NCBI GenBank assembly: GCA_900169975.1
Contig: LT827121.1
Location: 124,001-188,000 of the forward strand
DNA from: Pseudoflavonifractor sp. Marseille-P3106
GTDB taxonomy: Bacteria; Bacillota; Clostridia; Oscillospirales; Oscillospiraceae
Direction: 5' to 3'
Length of the DNA: 64,000 bases
The translations under genes and the position numbers were made by a program. Positions 52,843 to 61,472 of this stretch are shown piece after piece. A model generated the notes under the pieces. The model ran no database searches. It saw only the letters and a list, made by a program, of their open reading frames with translations, and was not told the origin of the DNA. Within the stretch, counting starts at the first letter, position 1, and every line of letters begins with the position of its first letter.

Positions 52843-52908
52843 GCACCCATTGGCATGGACTGAAGGCCACGATGGAGCTGGTGGGCCTGTACCTGGACTG
52901 CGAATAAG
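52843..52908 (+). repeat. Duplicated 3' end of the M42 peptidase gene
   Basis: This 66-bp copy of 52634-52699 starts GCACCCA and ends at the TAAG. It differs at three positions, all synonymous in the frame of the gene (CAC/CAT, CTA/CTG, TAT/TAC). It encodes the last 20 or so residues and stop but has no promoter or start of its own. Confidence 0.9.
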
Positions 52909-52940
52909 CACGCATTCGGGCAAAATATTTCCCGCTCACA

Positions 52941-52969
52941 TTGTCAGGGACCTCTGAATTTGATATAAT
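52941..52969 (+). promoter_or_regulatory. Promoter of the recJ-rel operon
   Basis: TTGTCA (52941-52946) and TATAAT (52964-52969) are 17 bases apart, the strongest-looking promoter in this region. It lies 40 bases upstream of recJ. Confidence 0.88.
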
Positions 52970-53007
52970 AAAAGATAATTTTTTCAATTCGGAGGGCGGG
53001 AGAGCCC

Positions 53008-55074
53008 ATGAAATACAGACAATGGAACGAGCTTGGACCCCACCGGGAAGAGGGGCCCCTCTGCGCTGCGGGCATTCCGGCCCTGTGCGCAAAGGTGCTG
53101 GCCGCCCGGGGCTGGAGCGATCCGGAGGCCGCCCGCCGGTTCCTCTTTGAGGAGATCCCCCTGCGGGACCCCATGGAGATGGCTGACATGGACCGGGCGG
53201 CGGCCCGCCTGCGGCGGGCGCTGGACGGGGGAGAGACCATCGCGGTCTACGGAGATTACGACGTGGACGGCATCACCGCTACCTGCTTGATGACCGACTT
53301 CCTGCGCAGCGAGGGCGGGACAGTGCTGCCCTATATCCCGAACCGCCTGGAGGAGGGCTACGGCCTCAACCGGGGGGCGGTGGAACAGCTGGCTGCCCGG
53401 GGAGCGTCGCTGGTGGTGACCGTGGACTGCGGCATCACCGCCGTGGACGAGGCCGCCGTGGCCGCCGCGCTGGGAGTGGACGTGGTCATCACGGATCACC
53501 ACGAGTGCAAGGACACGCTGCCGGCCGCCGCCGCGGTGGTGGATCCCCATCGGAGCGACTGTCCCTATCCTTTTAAAAGCCTGGCGGGGGTGGGGGTGGC
53601 TCTGAAGGTGTGCATGGCCCTGGCGGGCCCGGCCCGCCGGGAAGAGCTGCTGGACCGCTACGCCGACCTCTGTGCCCTGGGCACGGTGGCCGACGTGATG
53701 GAACTCACCGATGAAAACCGCACCATCGTCCGCAGGGGGCTGACCGCCCTGTCCCGCACCCTGCGGCCCGGCCTGCGGGCCCTGCTGCGGGAGGCGGGAG
53801 CGGAGGGCAGGGCCCTCTCCTCCATCTCCATCGGCTACACCCTGGCCCCACGGATCAACGCTGCCGGACGCATGGGCCGGGCCGAGGTGGCGGAGGCCCT
53901 GCTGCTCACCGACGACCCCGCCCGGGCGGAGGCTCTGGCCCGGGAGCTGTGTGAGCTCAACCGGGAGCGGCAGGAGCTGGAGGCCCTGATCTTCGCCCAG
54001 TGCGACCTGCTGGTGGACGCCCTCCCCGCCGGGGAGCGGGACGCGCTGGTCCTGGCGGGAAACACCTGGCATCAGGGCGTGGTGGGCATTGTGGCCTCCC
54101 GCCTGACCGAGAAGTACGCCGTCCCCACCTTCATGATCTGCATTCAGGAGGGGAGGGGCAAGGGCTCCTGCCGGTCCTACGGCGGGCTGAACCTTTTCAC
54201 CCTGCTGGAGGGCTGTGCTGACCTGCTGGAGTCATACGGCGGACACGAGCTGGCGGCGGGCTTTACCATCCGGGAGGAAAACATCGTCCCCTTCCGCACC
54301 CGGGTCAACGCCCTCGCCCGCGCGGCGCGGGCGGAGGCCGAGCCGGTGACCGCCCTGGCGGTGGACTGCGCGCTGGGCTCCCCCGAGCTCCTCACGCTGG
54401 AGGAGGTGGAGGGGCTTTCTCTGCTGGAGCCTTACGGCCCCGGCAATCCCAAGCCGGTGTTCCGGCTGGACCGGTGCGCGGTGACAGGTCTGACCCAGGT
54501 GGGAAATGGGAAACATATGAAGTTGAAGCTCTCCGCCGGAGGCCGGAATCTGGATGCTATCTTCTTCTCCGCTACGGCGGAGGAGGCGGGCATCTCCGCC
54601 GCTGACCGGGTGGATGTGTGCTTTTATCCCCAGATCAACGAATACCGCAGCTGGCGCACCGTTCAGCTCCAGTTGTGCGATCTGCGCCCGGCCCGGACCC
54701 GGGCCCAGGCGGAGGAGGAGCTCTTCCGCCGCCTGATGGAGGGGGAATCCCTCTCCCGGAGCGAGGCCGCCGCCCTTCTGCCCACCCGGCAGGAATTTGC
54801 CAACCTGTGGCGCTATCTCCGCACCCGTCAGAGCGAGGGCTGCATCGAGGACACGGCCCAGCGCCTGGCCCGGAACGTGGCCCGATCCTGCGGGCTCCGG
54901 GAGACTTTTATGCGCACCCAGGTGTGCCTGGCGGTCTTTCACGACCGGGGGCTCATCCGGATGGAGCGCACCACCGACCATCTGCGCATCCAGATCCGGG
55001 ACACCGGGGAAAAGGTGGATCTGGAGAGCTGTACGCTCATGCGCCAGCTCCGCCGTCTGGCGGAAGAACCGTGA
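53008..55074 (+). CDS. recJ: Single-stranded-DNA-specific exonuclease RecJ
   Basis: RecJ degrades 5'-ended single-stranded DNA in recombination and repair. The 688-residue protein has the DHH phosphoesterase motifs GDYDVDGITATCL, VTVDCGITAVDE, ITDHHE and the DHHA1 part (GYTLAPRINAAGRMGRAEVA, GGHELAAGFTIRE). A Firmicute-type C-terminal extension (about residues 560-688) follows. Its ATG has GGAGGGCGGGAGAGCCC upstream. The rel gene starts 15 bases later. Confidence 0.95.
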   Translation: MKYRQWNELGPHREEGPLCAAGIPALCAKVLAARGWSDPEAARRFLFEEIPLRDPMEMADMDRAAARLRRALDGGETIAVYGDYDVDGITATCLMTDFLRSEGGTVLPYIPNRLEEGYGLNRGAVEQLAARGASLVVTVDCGITAVDEAAVAAALGVDVVITDHHECKDTLPAAAAVVDPHRSDCPYPFKSLAGVGVALKVCMALAGPARREELLDRYADLCALGTVADVMELTDENRTIVRRGLTALSRTLRPGLRALLREAGAEGRALSSISIGYTLAPRINAAGRMGRAEVAEALLLTDDPARAEALARELCELNRERQELEALIFAQCDLLVDALPAGERDALVLAGNTWHQGVVGIVASRLTEKYAVPTFMICIQEGRGKGSCRSYGGLNLFTLLEGCADLLESYGGHELAAGFTIREENIVPFRTRVNALARAARAEAEPVTALAVDCALGSPELLTLEEVEGLSLLEPYGPGNPKPVFRLDRCAVTGLTQVGNGKHMKLKLSAGGRNLDAIFFSATAEEAGISAADRVDVCFYPQINEYRSWRTVQLQLCDLRPARTRAQAEEELFRRLMEGESLSRSEAAALLPTRQEFANLWRYLRTRQSEGCIEDTAQRLARNVARSCGLRETFMRTQVCLAVFHDRGLIRMERTTDHLRIQIRDTGEKVDLESCTLMRQLRRLAEEP

Positions 55075-55089
55075 AAGGGGGGAGAGGGA

Positions 55090-57327
55090 TTGGACCCTAT
55101 TCTGGAGCGCTATCAGGCGCTGGAAGACAAAATCAAAGCCTATAATCCGACGCTGGACTCCGGACGGCTGTTCGACGCCTTCTCCTTCGCGGACAACGCC
55201 CACTCCGGGCAGCTGCGCAAGAGCGGAGAGCCCTATATCATCCACCCTCTGGCGGTGGCCGAGATCGTGGCCGATCTGGAGCTGGACACCGACTCCATCA
55301 TCGCCGCCCTCCTCCACGACACCATTGAGGACACCGGCGCCACCCACGAGGAGATCGCCAAGCGCTTCGGCACGTCGGTGGCCGATCTGGTGGAGGGAGT
55401 CACCAAGCTGACGCGGGTGCAGTATGTCTCCAAGGAAGAGGAGCAGATGGAGAATCTCAGGAAGATGCTCATGGCCATGGCCAAGGACATCCGGGTGATC
55501 CTCATCAAGATCTGCGACCGGCTGCACAACATGCGCACCATGGAGTACCAGTCCGCCCGCAAGCAGCGGGAAAAGGCGCTGGAGACCATGGAGATCTACG
55601 CGCCCATCGCCCACCGGCTGGGCATGCAGCGCATCAAGTGGGAGCTGGAGGACACCTCCCTGAAATATCTGGACCCCATCGGCTACAAGGAGATCGCCGA
55701 CGAGCTGGCCGCCCGCTCCTCCGCCCACGAGGAGTTTCTGGCGGCCATCCAGAAACGGCTCCAGGAGCGGATGGACGCCGAGGGCATCCGCTGCAAGGTC
55801 TACGGCCGGGTGAAGCACATCTACTCCATCTACCGGAAGATGTACGCCCAGAACAAGACGCTGGACGAGATCTTCGACCTCTACGCTTTCCGGGTCATTG
55901 TGGAGGACGTGCCGACCTGTTACTACGTCCTGGGCTGCATGCACGACCTATTCAACCCCGTGCTGGGGCGGTTCAAGGACTATATCTCCACCCCAAAGCC
56001 CAACGGCTATCAGTCCCTCCACACCACCGTCATCGGCCGGGAGGGCATCCCCTTCGAGGTGCAGATCCGCACTGAAGAGATGCACAACACCGCCGAATAC
56101 GGCATCGCCGCCCACTGGAAGTACAAGCAGGGCATGGCCAACGACAAGCTGGGCACCGAAGAGGCCTTCGAGTGGGTCCGCAAGCTCCTGGAGAGCCAGC
56201 AGGACGCCGACCCGGACGAGTTTGTCCGCACCCTCAAGGTGGACATGTTCGCCGACGAGGTCTTTGTCTTTACCCCCCAGGGGGATGTGAAGAGCCTGCC
56301 GGCCGGGGCCACCCCCATCGATTTTGCCTACTCCATCCACTCCGCCGTGGGCAACCATATGACGGGGGCCAAGGTCAACGGCCGCATCGTCCCCTTCGAG
56401 ACCAAGCTCAAGTCGGGGGATATCGTGGAGGTCATCACCTCCAAGGCCGCCCACGGCCCCAGCCGGGACTGGCTGAAGCTGTGCAAATCCAACGAGGCCC
56501 GCAACAAGATCCGGCAGTGGTTCAAGAAGGAGCGCCGGGAGGAGAACATCGCCACCGGCCGGGCGCTCTTTGAGTCGGAGCTCAAGCATCAGGGCCTGAC
56601 GCTGGCCGACGTCACTGAGGAGGAGATCCTTCCCGCCCTTCTGCGCAAGGTCCGGTTCGGCTCGCTGGACGAGCTCTACAACGCCATTGGCTACGGAGGA
56701 GCCTCCGCGGTGAAGGCGGTGGCCCGGATGAAGGACGAGCTCACCCGCATAGACCGCTCCGCCGCGGACAAGGCGGCGGCCGAGAAGCTGGCCGCCGGGA
56801 GCGGGGTCATCATGCCCGCCTCCTCCGCCAACACCGCCGCCAGCCTGAAGGCCTCCGCGCCCCGGCGTTCCCAGTCCGGCATCATCGTGGAGGGGCTGGA
56901 CAACTGCATGGTGAAGTTTGCCAAGTGCTGTTCCCCGGTTCCGGGGGACCCGGTGGTGGGCTTTATCACCCGGGGCTACGGCGTGTCGGTTCACCGGGCC
57001 GACTGCCCCAATGCCGTCGCGGAAAACCGAAATCCGGAAGAGGCCGGGCGCTGGGTCAAGGTGGACTGGGTGGACGGCGATCTGCCCGGCTACCGCACCT
57101 CGCTGGAGCTCTCCGCCAAGGACCGCGACGGGCTGACGCTGGACGTGGCCATGGCCCTGTCGGCGGCCAAGGTGAAGGTGACCAGCCTGTCCGCCCGCTC
57201 CATGCCCGACGGCTACGCCGTATTGAATTTGTCGGTGGAGGTCCGGGACCGGAATGAGCTGACCAACGTGGTCAACAAGTTGGGCCAGATCCAGAGTGTC
57301 TATCAAGTCAAGCGCGTGGTGGGATAA
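55090..57327 (+). CDS. relA: Bifunctional (p)ppGpp synthetase/hydrolase
   Basis: This stringent-response enzyme of 745 residues (Rel family) both makes and degrades (p)ppGpp. Domains in order: HD hydrolase (HSGQLRKSGEPYIIHPLAVA with LLHDTIED), synthetase (RVKHIYSIYRKM, DLYAFRVIV, GRFKDYISTPKPNGYQSLHT), TGS (DEVFVFTPQGDVKSLPAGAT), zinc-finger-like/RIS region (CMVKFAKCCSPVPGDPVVGF) and ACT at the C-terminus. The start codon is TTG, preceded by GGGGGGAGAGGGA. Hydrolase and synthetase motifs both look intact. Confidence 0.96.
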   Translation: MDPILERYQALEDKIKAYNPTLDSGRLFDAFSFADNAHSGQLRKSGEPYIIHPLAVAEIVADLELDTDSIIAALLHDTIEDTGATHEEIAKRFGTSVADLVEGVTKLTRVQYVSKEEEQMENLRKMLMAMAKDIRVILIKICDRLHNMRTMEYQSARKQREKALETMEIYAPIAHRLGMQRIKWELEDTSLKYLDPIGYKEIADELAARSSAHEEFLAAIQKRLQERMDAEGIRCKVYGRVKHIYSIYRKMYAQNKTLDEIFDLYAFRVIVEDVPTCYYVLGCMHDLFNPVLGRFKDYISTPKPNGYQSLHTTVIGREGIPFEVQIRTEEMHNTAEYGIAAHWKYKQGMANDKLGTEEAFEWVRKLLESQQDADPDEFVRTLKVDMFADEVFVFTPQGDVKSLPAGATPIDFAYSIHSAVGNHMTGAKVNGRIVPFETKLKSGDIVEVITSKAAHGPSRDWLKLCKSNEARNKIRQWFKKERREENIATGRALFESELKHQGLTLADVTEEEILPALLRKVRFGSLDELYNAIGYGGASAVKAVARMKDELTRIDRSAADKAAAEKLAAGSGVIMPASSANTAASLKASAPRRSQSGIIVEGLDNCMVKFAKCCSPVPGDPVVGFITRGYGVSVHRADCPNAVAENRNPEEAGRWVKVDWVDGDLPGYRTSLELSAKDRDGLTLDVAMALSAAKVKVTSLSARSMPDGYAVLNLSVEVRDRNELTNVVNKLGQIQSVYQVKRVVG

Positions 57328-57365
57328 AGCCGCCGCCGCAGAGAAATAAAAAAGAGGCAATGAAC

Positions 57366-57545
57366 ATGGATGAACAAGCTCTGAGCGCCCGGCTTTCGGA
57401 CGCCTTTGGCCACGGGGAGACCCTGCGCCGCCAGCTCCGGCTCACCGCAGAAGAGGCCGATTGGGCGGGCAAACACTATTCCGCCGTCCTCACCGCACTG
57501 GGCGAGGGCTGGTACGACATGGAATTTCAGGGGGCGTATTGCTGA
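57366..57545 (+). CDS. Small protein translationally coupled to the ATP-grasp ligase
   Basis: I do not recognise this 59-residue acidic protein (MDEQALSARLSDAFGHGETL to YDMEFQGAYC). It is soluble and mainly helical. Its TGA stop overlaps the ATG of the ligase gene by one base (TGATG), and AGAGG stands eight bases before its ATG, so it is probably expressed and may drive ligase translation. An alternative ATG lies six bases upstream. Confidence 0.62.
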   Translation: MDEQALSARLSDAFGHGETLRRQLRLTAEEADWAGKHYSAVLTALGEGWYDMEFQGAYC

Positions 57546-58756
57546 TGGCACAGCCTTTTGTCCCGCTCCTTCTGGGGGCGGACATCAATGTATACTCGAT
57601 GGCCCGGGCCTTTCATGAGGCTTACGGGGTCAAAACGGTGGCCTACGGCATGTACCCCTCCGGGCCATGCTACGGAAGCTCCATCATCGACTATCGGGTG
57701 AGCGAGCGCAACGACGAGCCCGATCGCGTGCTGGAAAACGTCTGTCATGTCGCCGCGGAGTTTCCCGACAAGACCATTCTCCTGCTGGGCTGCGGGGACA
57801 ACTACCTGACCTCCATTTCGGCCAATCTCCCCAACTACCCGGCCAACGTGGTGGCGCCCTACGTCTCTTTGGAGCAGATGGAGGGGCTGATCCACAAGGA
57901 GCGGTTCTACGCCCTGTGCGATCGGTACGGCATCGACCACCCCAGGACTTTCGTCTACAAAAAGGGGATGGGGCACGACTTCACCCTTCCCTTCGACGGG
58001 CCCTTTGCCGTCAAGCCCGCTGAGAGCGCCACTTACTGGGACCACCCCTTCGATACCCAGAAAAAGGCGTATATCCTCCAGTCCCGGGCCGAGGTGGATC
58101 AGGTCATCGATGACATCTACGGCCACGGCTACGAGGATTCCCTCATCATCCAGGACTTCATCCCCGGCGGGGACGAGAACATGCGGGTGCTCACCTGCTA
58201 CTCCGGGGCCGACGGCAAGGTGAAGCTCATGTGCCTGGGCCACGTCCTGCTGGAGGAGCACACCCGCCACGCCATCGGCAACCACGCTGTCATCATCACC
58301 GAGCCCGGCGGGGCGCTCTACGACGCCTTCCGCCGGTTTTTGGAGGACATCCGCTTCACCGGCTTTTCCAATTTCGACATCAAGTTCGATCCCCGGGACG
58401 GGAAGTTCAAGGCCTTTGAGATCAACTGCCGCCAAGGCCGGAGCAACTACTACGTCACCGGCGCGGGCTACAACCTGGCCAAGTATCTGGTGGAGGACCG
58501 GATCTTCCACAAGGAACAGCCCCTCGTCTGCTCGGAAAACCGACACCTCTGGTGGGCCATCCCCAAGCGGGTGGCCTATGACTACATCCCCTCCCGGTTC
58601 CATGAGGAGATGAAGGCTTTGGAGCGGGCCGGGGCGGCGGTCAACCCCCTGTGGTATCCCGCCGACCACGCCCTGCTCCACAAGCTGCGCATCTGGCGCA
58701 TCCAGCGCCGGCAGTTCGGCTGGTACGCGTCCTCGATGGAAAAGCCCAGGGACTGA
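57545..58756 (+). CDS. ATP-grasp carboxylate-amine ligase, probable D-aspartate ligase
   Basis: The 403-residue ATP-grasp enzyme closely resembles D-aspartate ligase of Enterococcus faecium, which adds D-Asp to the lysine side chain of peptidoglycan precursors: FVPLLLGADINVYSMARAFH EAYG, LGCGDNYL, LIIQDFIPGGDENMRVLTCY, FSNFDIKFDPRDGKFKAFEI NCRQGRSNYYVTGAG. The adjacent aspartate/glutamate racemase would supply D-Asp, as in the enterococcal pair. Its ATG overlaps the preceding small gene. The assignment relies on remembered similarity and context. Confidence 0.82.
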   Translation: MAQPFVPLLLGADINVYSMARAFHEAYGVKTVAYGMYPSGPCYGSSIIDYRVSERNDEPDRVLENVCHVAAEFPDKTILLLGCGDNYLTSISANLPNYPANVVAPYVSLEQMEGLIHKERFYALCDRYGIDHPRTFVYKKGMGHDFTLPFDGPFAVKPAESATYWDHPFDTQKKAYILQSRAEVDQVIDDIYGHGYEDSLIIQDFIPGGDENMRVLTCYSGADGKVKLMCLGHVLLEEHTRHAIGNHAVIITEPGGALYDAFRRFLEDIRFTGFSNFDIKFDPRDGKFKAFEINCRQGRSNYYVTGAGYNLAKYLVEDRIFHKEQPLVCSENRHLWWAIPKRVAYDYIPSRFHEEMKALERAGAAVNPLWYPADHALLHKLRIWRIQRRQFGWYASSMEKPRD

Positions 58757-58768
58757 AAGGTGATCGCT

Positions 58769-59473
58769 TTGACGAAAGGAAAGCTCGGGGTGCTGGGGGG
58801 GATGGGTCCCCAGGCCACCCAGATGTTTTACCAGCGGGTGCTGGACCAGACCCAGGCAGGGACCGATCAGGAGCACATTCCCGCCCTGATCCTGAGCGAC
58901 ACCCGGATGCCCGACCGCACGGCGGCCCTCCTCTCCGGGGAGACCGGGGCGGTGGAGGACCGGCTCCTGTCCGGCGCCCGGCTGCTGGAGGAGTGGGGCG
59001 CGGCGGCCATCGCCATCCCCTGCAACACCGCCCACGCCTTTGTCCCGGCGCTCCAGGCCCGGCTGAGGACGCCCATCGTGAACATGATCACCGAAACCGC
59101 CGCCGCGCTGAAGGCGCTGGGGGCGAAGCGGGTGGGGGTCCTGGCCACCGACGGCACCCTCCGCATGGGGCTCTACCGTGCCGCCTGCGCGGCCGAGGGG
59201 ATCGAGACGGTGAGCCCGCCGGCGGAGATCCAGCGGCTGGTGATGAGCGTTATCTTCGACGAGATCAAAAAGGGGGAGAAGGGCAGCCCGGAGAAGTTCT
59301 CCGCCATCGATACCGCTCTCCGCTCCATGGGCTGCGACCGGGCGGTACTGGCCTGCACCGAGCTGTCGGTCTACAAGGACTGGCATGTCCTGCCCGACTT
59401 CTATCTGGACGCCATGGATGTGCTGGCCCGGCAGAGCGTGCTGGCCTGTGGGTATCCCTTACGGAATGTGTAG
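58769..59473 (+). CDS. Aspartate/glutamate racemase family protein, probable aspartate racemase
   Basis: This 234-residue cofactor-independent racemase has the two catalytic Cys motifs: IAIPCNTAHAFV and LACTELSVYKDW, plus the N-terminal KLGVLGGMGPQATQMFYQRV. It interconverts L- and D-Asp and lies directly after the ATP-grasp ligase gene. The TTG at 58769 is favoured, with AAAGG eight bases upstream; a GTG at 58760 overlaps that site. Confidence 0.88.
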   Translation: MTKGKLGVLGGMGPQATQMFYQRVLDQTQAGTDQEHIPALILSDTRMPDRTAALLSGETGAVEDRLLSGARLLEEWGAAAIAIPCNTAHAFVPALQARLRTPIVNMITETAAALKALGAKRVGVLATDGTLRMGLYRAACAAEGIETVSPPAEIQRLVMSVIFDEIKKGEKGSPEKFSAIDTALRSMGCDRAVLACTELSVYKDWHVLPDFYLDAMDVLARQSVLACGYPLRNV

Positions 59474-59530
59474 GGCCAGCCTGACCGGATCGCGGAAGGG
59501 GCCGAAGCGGGCGGCGTCAGGGGGACTTTT

Positions 59531-59740
59531 ATGGAAATATTAGCGGAACGTCTGCGCCTGTTGAGAAAAGAACGAAAACTGACACAAGAGGAATTTGCAC
59601 GTTTCATGGGACTGTCTACTGGGTGTTACCAGAGGTATGAGCTCAACGAACGGGAGCCGAGCGCCTCTCAAATTGTAGATTTTTCTAAATATTTTGACGT
59701 ATCTGCCGACTTTCTCCTGGGGCTTTCCGACCAGCGCTGA
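59531..59740 (+). CDS. XRE-family helix-turn-helix transcriptional regulator
   Basis: This 69-residue DNA-binding protein is a single HTH_XRE domain: LRLLRKERKLTQEEFARFMG, LSTGCYQRYELNEREPSASQ and ASQIVDFSKYFDVSADFLLG, with the ending FLLGLSDQR common in phage-type and chromosomal XRE proteins. The ATG follows GGGGGACTTTT. Its target is unknown; it stands between the racemase and MurE genes with its own terminator. Confidence 0.92.
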   Translation: MEILAERLRLLRKERKLTQEEFARFMGLSTGCYQRYELNEREPSASQIVDFSKYFDVSADFLLGLSDQR

Positions 59741-59743
59741 AAA

Positions 59744-59766
59744 GAGGGGGAGTGGGCTCCCCCTCC
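59744..59766 (+). terminator. Hairpin after the XRE regulator gene
   Basis: GAGGGGGAG pairs with CTCCCCCTC around a short loop and is followed by CTTTGG. It lies a few bases after the regulator stop. Confidence 0.7.
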
Positions 59767-59828
59767 TTTGGAAACAGCCCGGGTCTTTCTGCGGGGCGGG
59801 GATGACCCCGTGACCTTACTTCGCAACG

Positions 59829-59862
59829 GCCGCGGGGTTCGGTGAGATGCCGCGGCTTTTTT
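59829..59862 (+). terminator. Terminator just upstream of the murE-type gene
   Basis: GCCGCGG pairs with CCGCGGC across GGTTCGGTGAGATG and is followed by six Ts. It ends 31 bases before the MurE start and may be either a terminator or an attenuator; a promoter for murE is not obvious between them. Confidence 0.7.
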
Positions 59863-59893
59863 GCTTTACTTTATTTGGCAGGAGGTATTTTTT

Positions 59894-61408
59894 ATGGAAC
59901 GTCCCCGTCTCCCTTTGGGTGACTATTATCAGCTCCTGCTGAAAAACGGACTGCTGGCCGATGCCTCGCCTCTGGCCGCAGACCTTACCAGAACGGTGAC
60001 CGCCGTCACCTGCGACTCCCGCAGCGCCGTGCCTGGGAGCATTTTCGTCTGCAAAGGGGCTTCCTTTAAAGCGGAGTATCTGGCCGAGGCCGTCCGCCGG
60101 GGGGCCTTTGCCTACGTCAGCGAGACGCCCTATGAGGCGCCCGCCCCCTGTCTCCGGGTCACCGACATCCGGTTGGCCATGGGCCTGCTGGCCGACCGGG
60201 CCTGGGGCCACCCCTCCGGGGCGCTGAAGGCCGTGGGGATCACCGGCACCAAGGGAAAGACCACCACCGCCTACTTTTTGAAGTCCATTCTGGACGCGTG
60301 GCGGGAGGCGCAGGGGCTGCATCCCGTGGGGCTTCTGTCCACCATCGTCACCGACGACGGGGCCCAGCGCCGCCCGGCGGTGCTCACCACACCCGAGCCG
60401 CTGGACCTCCAGCGGCACCTGTGGAACGCCGTGAACGCCGGGTGCGGCTACGTGGTCATGGAGGAGTCCAGCCAGGCGCTGAAGTATGGGCGGGTCATCG
60501 GCGTGGATCTGGCTGCCGCCGTGTTTCTGAATATCGGGGAGGATCACATCAGCCCCCGGGAGCACCCCACGTTTCAGGACTATTTTGCCTCCAAGCTGAA
60601 GATTTTCAACCAGGCAGAGGCCGCCGTGGTGAATCTGGACAGCGACCGCTCCGAGGAGGTGCTGGCTGCCGCGGCCCGGTGCGGGCGGGTGGTCACCTAC
60701 TCCATGCGGGATCCCGCCGCCGATCTCTTTGGCCGGGATCTGGCCCGAACGGAGGAGGGCCTTGCCTTCGCGGTGGGCTATGGGGAGGCGCCACTGCGCT
60801 GTGCCATCCCCATGACCGGAGACTTCAATGTCTCCAATGCTCTGGCGGCGCTGGCGGTGTGCCGGGTACTGGACGTGCCCGCGGACGCCGTTCAGGCCGG
60901 ACTGGCCCGGGGCCGGGTGCCCGGGCGGATGGAGACCTATTCCGCCGGGGGCCGGACCGTCATTGTGGACTACGCCCACAACGGCATGAGCCTGTCGGCC
61001 CTGCTGCGCTCCGTGCACAGCGACTACCCCGGCGCGCCGGTTACGGTGGTGTTCGGCTGCACCGGCGGCAAGGGGCTGGACCGCCGGGCCGGCATGGGAG
61101 CCGCCGCGGGAGAATTTGCCGACCGCATCCTCCTTACCGAGGATGACCCCGGACCCGAGGAGGTGGAGGCCATCTGCGCTGAGATCGCGGAGGCCGCCGC
61201 CCCCTTCGGTAAGATTTGCACCGTCATCCCGGACCGGGAGGAGGCGGTCCGCACCGCCATTTTGGAGACCGCCGCCCCGGGGGTCGTGGTCCTGGCGGGC
61301 AAGGGCAGCGAAGGACAGCAGAAGCGGAAGAACGGCCCGGAGCCCTGTGTCCCGGACGGCCTGCTGGCCCGGAAGTATCTGGGGCTTCCTCTGGACGGCG
61401 GAAGATGA
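59894..61408 (+). CDS. murE: UDP-N-acetylmuramyl tripeptide synthetase (MurE family)
   Basis: MurE adds the third amino acid to the peptidoglycan precursor. The 504-residue protein shows the ATP-binding ITGTKGKTTTAYFLKSIL, EESSQALKYGRVIGVDLAAA, AIPMTGDFNVSNALAALAVC, DYAHNGMSLSALL and the C-terminal VVLAGKGSEGQQKR. At the position of the DNPR motif, whose Arg recognises meso-diaminopimelate, it reads EDDPGPEE. It therefore probably adds another diamino acid such as L-Lys, consistent with the D-Asp ligase nearby, though I cannot prove the residue used. Confidence 0.88.
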   Translation: MERPRLPLGDYYQLLLKNGLLADASPLAADLTRTVTAVTCDSRSAVPGSIFVCKGASFKAEYLAEAVRRGAFAYVSETPYEAPAPCLRVTDIRLAMGLLADRAWGHPSGALKAVGITGTKGKTTTAYFLKSILDAWREAQGLHPVGLLSTIVTDDGAQRRPAVLTTPEPLDLQRHLWNAVNAGCGYVVMEESSQALKYGRVIGVDLAAAVFLNIGEDHISPREHPTFQDYFASKLKIFNQAEAAVVNLDSDRSEEVLAAAARCGRVVTYSMRDPAADLFGRDLARTEEGLAFAVGYGEAPLRCAIPMTGDFNVSNALAALAVCRVLDVPADAVQAGLARGRVPGRMETYSAGGRTVIVDYAHNGMSLSALLRSVHSDYPGAPVTVVFGCTGGKGLDRRAGMGAAAGEFADRILLTEDDPGPEEVEAICAEIAEAAAPFGKICTVIPDREEAVRTAILETAAPGVVVLAGKGSEGQQKRKNGPEPCVPDGLLARKYLGLPLDGGR

Positions 61409-61472
61409 CAGACGAAAACGCGGTCCCGGGGGCAGGTGCTGTCCTGCTCCCGGGGCCGCGCGGAAAGTGGTT

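Noticed and set aside
52707-52907. A 66-codon gene downstream of the M42 peptidase
   Set aside because: Its end is simply the duplicated tail of the M42 gene read through the structured insert; no ribosome binding site supports its start.
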